Positions 60,081 to 64,000 of a stretch of 64,000 nt of DNA are shown piece by piece. The stretch covers positions 124,001-188,000 of the forward strand of contig JNKY01000013.1 in the NCBI GenBank assembly GCA_000702245.1. Reading direction: 5' to 3'. Each line of letters starts with the position of its first letter. Position 1 is the stretch's first letter. The stretch is from Lachnospiraceae bacterium C6A11. Its GTDB lineage: Bacteria > Bacillota > Clostridia > Lachnospirales > Lachnospiraceae. A model generated the notes under the pieces. That model had not been told where the DNA came from. It ran no database searches and was given only the letters and a program-made list of their open reading frames with translations. The position numbers and the translations under genes were made by a program.

Positions 60081-62258
60081 TTAGTCATTTGATATAAGCT
60101 CGGCATAGAAGCCGCCCTTTGCATAAAGCTCATCATGTGTACCGCGTTCAACCACCTTGCCCTTATCAAGTACGATGATCTCATCGCAGTCTCTTATGGT
60201 TGACAGTCTGTGAGCAATAACTATACAGGTTATACCTCTGTCCTTAACTGCCTGTACAAGCTCGAACTCCGTCTTCGCATCCAAAGCACTGGTAGCCTCA
60301 TCCATGATGATGATCGAAGGATCCATAGCAAGCACTCTTGCGATCTCGAGTCTCTGTCTCTGACCTCCGGAAAGATCCTTACCGCCCTCGATAAGTTTTC
60401 CGTAAAAACCGCCGTCACGCTTCATGATATCGTCATAAATCTGCGCATCCTTGGCAGCGAGGATAACCTCGTAATCTTCTATTGTATTGTTCCACATCTT
60501 GATGTTGTTTGCGATCGTATCCTCAAAGAGAATGATGTCCTGATCAACAACAGCAACAGAACCTGTAAATACACTTCTTTCAATCTCACTTATCTTCTTA
60601 CCGTCAAAAAGGATCTCACCGCTCCATGGCTTATACAGCCCGGAAATCAGTTTTGACAGTGTTGACTTGCCACATCCCGATGTTCCGACAAACGCTACAC
60701 GACTGCCCGTTTTCATCTTCATTGAAAAATTCTCAATGAGTGGCGGTGCCAGTCTTGAGTAACCGAAGGTTATATTCTTCAACTCCACATTTCCTGAAAG
60801 TTTTGCGTAATTCTCGTCGTCACTGAGCGGTTCATCTCTGAATAATTCATCCACAGGATACTGCATTACATCCTCTACACGTTCCATGTCGGTACGCATT
60901 TCCTGAATGGTCTGTCCTGCAGTGATCAGAGTCTGTGCCGGGGTCATAAAGGCTGACATAAATCCCTGAAATGTCATGATCATACCAATCGTGAATTCAC
61001 CCTCCATAGCAAGCCAGACACCAAGTACAAGAACCGTGGAGTTTGCAAGAGTTATAAGGAAATTAGGAATAACGCCAAGATATTGATTAAGCTTTGCAAA
61101 CTTTACCGTCTGAGCATTAACCGATGCCTGATATCCTGCCCAGGTCTGAAAGAAACCGTTCTCTGCTCCGCTGGCTTTGATCGTTTCTATCATCTGAATT
61201 CCCGAAACTGTTGTTGACGAAAGTTTGCCTGAATCACGTTTCTGTACACGGGTGATATTTACACGTTTCCTCGATATCATCCTTGACAGCCCCAGATTAA
61301 GCACGATTACCGCAACACCCACAAATGTAAGCAGAACGCTGTATCTTAACATGAACACCAGGTAAAATACGAGCATCAGCGTATTTAACACCAATGGTAC
61401 AAGTGTTTTGATGACTGTTGTTGCTATGGTAGCATTGGTCATCTGACGCTGCATGATATCGCCGGCTATTCGTTGTGTAAAAAACTCCATCGGCATCCTG
61501 AGAACCTTCCAGAGAAAGGTGCTGCTACCCACGATATCCATCTTTCCGCTTATCTTATTCATGTAGATTGCCTGCATACATGCGACAAATATCTGTATAA
61601 CAGCAGCTATCGACAGAATGGTGATAAATGGTCTTAACTCATCTCCGTTTTCTCCTGTCAGAAGGCGATCCATGAAGAACCTTGAAAATGCGGGATTGAT
61701 CATTTCAAAACAATACAGGATTATCGTTGACAGCACGACAAATCCTACCGCCATACCAGCCCCTCTCAAACGTTTTTTGGCAAATTCAAGTGTGCTCTTT
61801 CTCTGTCCGCTCTGTTCAAATCTATCAGTAGGCTTGAAAATGAGACATATACCCGTAAAAGAACGATCAAACTCCTCCATCGGTATTTTAACATCACCCT
61901 TTGCAGGATCGTTTATATATGCATATTTCCCCTTGAAACCTTTAAGAACAACAAAATGATTAAAATTCCAGTGTATAATACACGGGAAGGTGCCTTCCTT
62001 CTTCAGCTTCTCCGGTTCATAACGATAACCCTTCGCTTCAAGACCGTAGTTTCGTGCTGCCTTAAGCACATTCAGTGCATTGGAACCGTCACGAGATACA
62101 CCGCAGTCAACTCTGACCTGCTCGAGCGGTACCCATTTTTTATAATAAGCAAGCACCATTGCAAGTGATGCCGCGCCACATTCGAGAGCTTCCATCTGCA
62201 TGATAACAGGAACCTTGGCTCGCCCTCTTGTGACAGGCTGTATCTGCTTTTTACTCAT
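60081..62258 (-). CDS. NHLM-type peptidase-containing ABC exporter (PCAT)
   Basis: A 725-residue exporter. The C39 peptidase (about residues 15-145) has catalytic Cys27 in MEALECGAASLAMV, His in HWNFNHFVVLKG and Asp in INDPAKG, so it should cut after the double-Gly site (AGG) of the leaders. Six TMs lie at about 165-460. The ATPase has Walker A GTSGCGKST, signature LSGGQRQRLEIARVL and Walker B IIIMDEATSALD. It follows the adaptor gene by 14 bp. It removes leaders and exports all seven peptides, by known family function. Confidence 0.95.
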   Translation of the reverse strand: MSKKQIQPVTRGRAKVPVIMQMEALECGAASLAMVLAYYKKWVPLEQVRVDCGVSRDGSNALNVLKAARNYGLEAKGYRYEPEKLKKEGTFPCIIHWNFNHFVVLKGFKGKYAYINDPAKGDVKIPMEEFDRSFTGICLIFKPTDRFEQSGQRKSTLEFAKKRLRGAGMAVGFVVLSTIILYCFEMINPAFSRFFMDRLLTGENGDELRPFITILSIAAVIQIFVACMQAIYMNKISGKMDIVGSSTFLWKVLRMPMEFFTQRIAGDIMQRQMTNATIATTVIKTLVPLVLNTLMLVFYLVFMLRYSVLLTFVGVAVIVLNLGLSRMISRKRVNITRVQKRDSGKLSSTTVSGIQMIETIKASGAENGFFQTWAGYQASVNAQTVKFAKLNQYLGVIPNFLITLANSTVLVLGVWLAMEGEFTIGMIMTFQGFMSAFMTPAQTLITAGQTIQEMRTDMERVEDVMQYPVDELFRDEPLSDDENYAKLSGNVELKNITFGYSRLAPPLIENFSMKMKTGSRVAFVGTSGCGKSTLSKLISGLYKPWSGEILFDGKKISEIERSVFTGSVAVVDQDIILFEDTIANNIKMWNNTIEDYEVILAAKDAQIYDDIMKRDGGFYGKLIEGGKDLSGGQRQRLEIARVLAMDPSIIIMDEATSALDAKTEFELVQAVKDRGITCIVIAHRLSTIRDCDEIIVLDKGKVVERGTHDELYAKGGFYAELISND

Positions 62259-62272
62259 CTAGTATTCCCCCA

Positions 62273-62704
62273 TCAGTTAAATATCAGTTTTATCAGCTGT
62301 GTTGTTTTGTACCGGACCTCTGCAGTATATGTGCCATCTGCAAGTGTTGTGTCAGCTACAGCGATTATCTTTCCTTCCTGATTCATGCCTACGCTGGTTA
62401 TTGTTGAACTTGTTCCACCAACCTTTACAGTAAGACCCTCTTTCACATTTGAAGCCTGTGACGGATCATCAAAAACAACAACAAGCTTGCCATCCTTCAC
62501 CTCCGCGGTACCCTTGGCGGCACTATGTATGTACGTTGTGATGCCCCATACAACAGCTCCCGCGATTATAAGTATAATTGCCGTAAGAGCAACCCATACT
62601 GCAGGACTTGTAACCTTAAGATAATCATTCAGCTTCTCCGGTGATGACAATCTGTCCATTACCTGTTTTCTATAAAGCTGTTTACCATTCTGCTGATTCT
62701 CCAT
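62273..62704 (-). CDS. Short HlyD-like secretion adaptor
   Basis: A 143-residue protein: cytoplasmic N-terminus with KLNDYLKVTSP, one TM (about residues 31-53), and a beta-rich external domain of about 85 residues. It matches the beginning of NHLM-system HlyD-like adaptors but is much shorter: no coiled coil or lipoyl domain is present. Upstream GGAGGG is about 12 nt from the ATG. It is the first gene of the exporter block, behind a 313-bp gap with a hairpin and a possible small ORF. Confidence 0.78.
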   Translation of the reverse strand: MENQQNGKQLYRKQVMDRLSSPEKLNDYLKVTSPAVWVALTAIILIIAGAVVWGITTYIHSAAKGTAEVKDGKLVVVFDDPSQASNVKEGLTVKVGGTSSTITSVGMNQEGKIIAVADTTLADGTYTAEVRYKTTQLIKLIFN

Positions 62705-62754
62705 GTATTAACTTCCCTCCTTTGATCGATCCGACGCATGTGTCATATAAATAC

Positions 62755-62799
62755 AAAAAAAGCCAAACCCGACAGGCATAAAAATACCGTCAGATTTGA
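62755..62799 (-). terminator. Hairpin with T-tract between A7 and the exporter genes
   Basis: On the minus strand AAATCTGACGG pairs with CTGTCGGGTTT through several G-U pairs, followed by GGCTTTTTTTG. It lies between precursor A7 and the HlyD-like gene, so it may be a weak terminator or attenuator that gives more A7 mRNA than exporter mRNA. Confidence 0.55.
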
Positions 62800-62805
62800 C
62801 TATTA

Positions 62806-62910
62806 TTACTCAAAACCATACTCAGGAAAACGGCGCAACGCCCCTCCTGCGTCGCAATACCATGCGCCGCAATCCGACACAATACAATTAAGCGTTCCCC
62901 ATTTTTGCAT
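62806..62910 (-). CDS. Possible 34-codon Cys-rich small peptide
   Basis: In the 62705-63017 gap an ATG at 62910 opens a 34-codon frame, MQKWGTLNCIVSDCGAWYCD followed by AGGALRR and ending EYGFE, stop TAA at 62806. It has three Cys (spaced 5), three Trp/Tyr near them and an AGG. A GGGG lies about 9 nt ahead of the ATG. No leader of the Nif11 type is present. GC-rich codons differ from the AT-rich flanks, as expected for coding DNA, but the same bases also form inverted repeats (CGGCGCA/TGCGCCG), so a structured RNA is an alternative. I do not recognise the family. Confidence 0.4.
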   Translation of the reverse strand: MQKWGTLNCIVSDCGAWYCDAGGALRRFPEYGFE

Positions 62911-62977
62911 AACTGTTTACCCCATAAAAAATATTTGCTACCCTATGCTTTATTGTAACAAAAACTACGCTTAATTG
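62885..62977. promoter_or_regulatory. 11-bp inverted repeat around the small-ORF start
   Basis: CAATTAAGCGT (62885-62895) and ACGCTTAATTG (62967-62977) are perfect inverse copies, 71 bp apart. They flank the small-ORF start codon and its AT-rich upstream part, which holds possible promoter elements (TTGTTA and TAGCAAATAT on the minus strand). Possible binding sites for a looping regulator. Confidence 0.45.
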
Positions 62978-63017
62978 CAAACAAAAACCAGCTCAGTTTG
63001 CCCCACCAAGACGCCGA

Positions 63018-63305
63018 TCAATGAAGCAATCCTTGACCAACTATTGAACATGGACATGGATATTTAAGACCACCAGATGCTGCATAATGGCACCAACCAC
63101 CTGCAATCTGCTCAAGTTCATCGAGAGATACCTCTGCTCCATCTGTTGTCTCAAAATCCTCAGCGGTCAAGTTAAAGCCATACTCTTTCCCAATCTCAAT
63201 TGCCTTTTCCACGGCAGTATCCTTGTCGGTCAAAGCCGCAAGTTTTGTTTTCAGTTCCTCATTTTTGCTTGCTTCCTCCAGGAATTTCTTCAAGTTCTCG
63301 TTCAT
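63018..63305 (-). CDS. Nif11-leader RiPP precursor A7 (three Cys, first gene of the operon)
   Basis: A 95-residue precursor with the second leader type: MNENLKKFLEEASKNEELKT, KAIEIGKEYGFNLTAEDFE and the cleavage site IAGG. The predicted 25-residue core begins WCHYAASGGLKYPCPCSI and ends GQGLLH. It has three Cys and only two Ser, unlike the other six. AGGAGG precedes the start. It probably heads the operon, 313 bp ahead of the exporter genes. Confidence 0.92.
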   Translation of the reverse strand: MNENLKKFLEEASKNEELKTKLAALTDKDTAVEKAIEIGKEYGFNLTAEDFETTDGAEVSLDELEQIAGGWCHYAASGGLKYPCPCSIVGQGLLH

Positions 63306-63339
63306 CTGTTTATCCTCCTACTATAGAATATCCTTCATC

Positions 63340-63368
63340 TGTAGCCTTAATCTATTCGTCCAAGTCAA
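63340..63368 (-). promoter_or_regulatory. Possible promoter of the RiPP operon
   Basis: On the minus strand TTGACT (63368-63363) is a good -35 box. The best -10 matches, CTACAG or TACAGA at 18-19 bp spacing, are weak. It lies about 60 bp ahead of the A7 start codon. No other promoter-like sequence was seen in the 63306-63430 gap. Confidence 0.35.
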
Positions 63369-63430
63369 TTGCTTTAAAAAACATAAAATATCACAATAAC
63401 CAATTTGTCAGATCCAGTACTTTCATTGTC

Positions 63431-64000
63431 TCATAAATTCATTCTGAACGTCCAGTTTCCAATAGATTTTTCATTGCATTCAAGCGTTTCTTCTTTTACA
63501 AGCGTAAACCCGTTATTAATGTAAAAGTCCACATTTTTCTCAGAGTTGGTAGTAACGGTAATCAGATTTCCACCATTGGACTTTACCAAAGGGATGAGAA
63601 AACCCTGTATCGCCTCCGATCCGATGCCCTGCTTCTGATCTTTCGGATCAACTGCCAAAAAATACAAATGCCAGCGAGGTTCAGGAATGCTTTTTACAAC
63701 AATTTCCGTTTTATCTGACATTTCCATAAATCTAAGGGTGTCTCTAAGCCCGATTCTCGCTATAATACCTGCCATTCCGCTTACGGCATAATCCCAAAAA
63801 CCGACCGGTTTATCAGATGGTTTCTCAATAATTACAACAGCTGTAACCTTCCCGTCCGAAATACCTATATAGCAGTCATCCTTGCGGATAGTGGCTCTGA
63901 ATATCCCCTTCATCAGACGCTCATAAAAACTGCGCAGCTCTTTCCCTGACTTGAACCGGCCTTCGAAAACTCCCCAAAAAAGCGGATAGTTAACAAAAGA
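63431..64000 (-). CDS. GNAT-family acetyltransferase (5' end outside the window)
   Basis: The open frame continues upstream of ATG 63913 to the window edge without a stop (reading FEGRFKSGKELRSFYERLMK before it), so the real start is beyond 64000; at least 190 residues. The GNAT fold is seen in HLYFLAVDPKDQKQGIGSEA (strand 4 and acetyl-CoA pyrophosphate loop) and TTNSEKNVDFYINNGFTLV near the end. It is read in the same direction as the RiPP operon, about 125 bp ahead of A7. Substrate unknown; it may or may not belong to the cluster. Confidence 0.85.
   Translation of the reverse strand, partial: SFVNYPLFWGVFEGRFKSGKELRSFYERLMKGIFRATIRKDDCYIGISDGKVTAVVIIEKPSDKPVGFWDYAVSGMAGIIARIGLRDTLRFMEMSDKTEIVVKSIPEPRWHLYFLAVDPKDQKQGIGSEAIQGFLIPLVKSNGGNLITVTTNSEKNVDFYINNGFTLVKEETLECNEKSIGNWTFRMNL

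Overview
The window looks like chromosome of an anaerobic, low-to-moderate GC Firmicute, most likely a Lachnospiraceae (Butyrivibrio/Lachnospira-type). The evidence is AGGAGG-type ribosome sites, many lipoproteins with GCGKK or GCGSS after the lipobox, DUF4358, DUF6110 and DUF3793 proteins, heterodimeric ABC exporters and GGDEF proteins, and a Nif11-leader/NHLM-type peptide system. Nearly all genes lie on the minus strand. No tRNA, rRNA, CRISPR array or insertion sequence was seen.

Layout. 1-11.5 kb: a sensor kinase cut by the window edge with its response regulator, a LysR regulator divergent from a DinB-like protein, two secreted or anchored proteins (DUF4358 lipoprotein, transglutaminase-like), an FtsX-type ABC transporter with its own two-component system, a membrane protein with a tandem N-terminal repeat, and MazG. 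11.6-24.8 kb: TrmH-like RNA methyltransferase, two heterodimeric ABC exporters, an AraC regulator, a GGDEF protein, a ZIP metal transporter and enolase. 24.9-28.6 kb: an apparent iron-related block with flavodoxin, a 31-codon DUF3793 remnant, a decayed ABC transporter, and a DUF6110 plus P1B-type ATPase pair that resembles ferrosome genes. A shared GTTAG-N6-CTAAC operator-like element lies in front of both iron-related operons. 28.7-42.2 kb: metNIQ, a degenerate GH53-like protein, a hybrid sensor kinase with a possible structured leader, a GGDEF protein, a lipoprotein that fuses acetolactate decarboxylase to a VanX-type dipeptidase, and two unknown genes divergently transcribed from a mirrored 17-bp promoter box.

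42.2-63.4 kb is the most interesting part: a minus-strand RiPP gene cluster of about 21 kb, read from right to left. Its order is precursor A7, a possible 34-codon small ORF, HlyD-like adaptor, C39-peptidase ABC exporter, second ABC exporter, a complete STAS / anti-sigma kinase / PP2C phosphatase partner-switching module, precursors A6 and A5, LanM2, precursors A4-A1, SAM methyltransferase, YcaO2, iron-sulfur flavoprotein, LanM1 and YcaO1, ending at a strong hairpin terminator. All seven precursors have Nif11-like leaders ending in AGG.

The cluster does not fit a normal lanthipeptide pathway. Both LanM proteins keep the kinase/dehydratase residues, but their LanC-like domains have lost most or all zinc ligands and the catalytic His. 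To match, five of seven predicted cores contain no cysteine and a sixth contains one. Two E. coli-YcaO-type proteins, each with an added CX2CX2CX6C knuckle and no visible E1/TfuA partner, plus a CX2CX2CX5C flavoprotein, suggest a peptide with dehydrated (perhaps then reduced to D-residues) and backbone-modified residues rather than thioether rings. That chemistry is inference; the residue losses and the Cys-free cores are read directly from the sequence.
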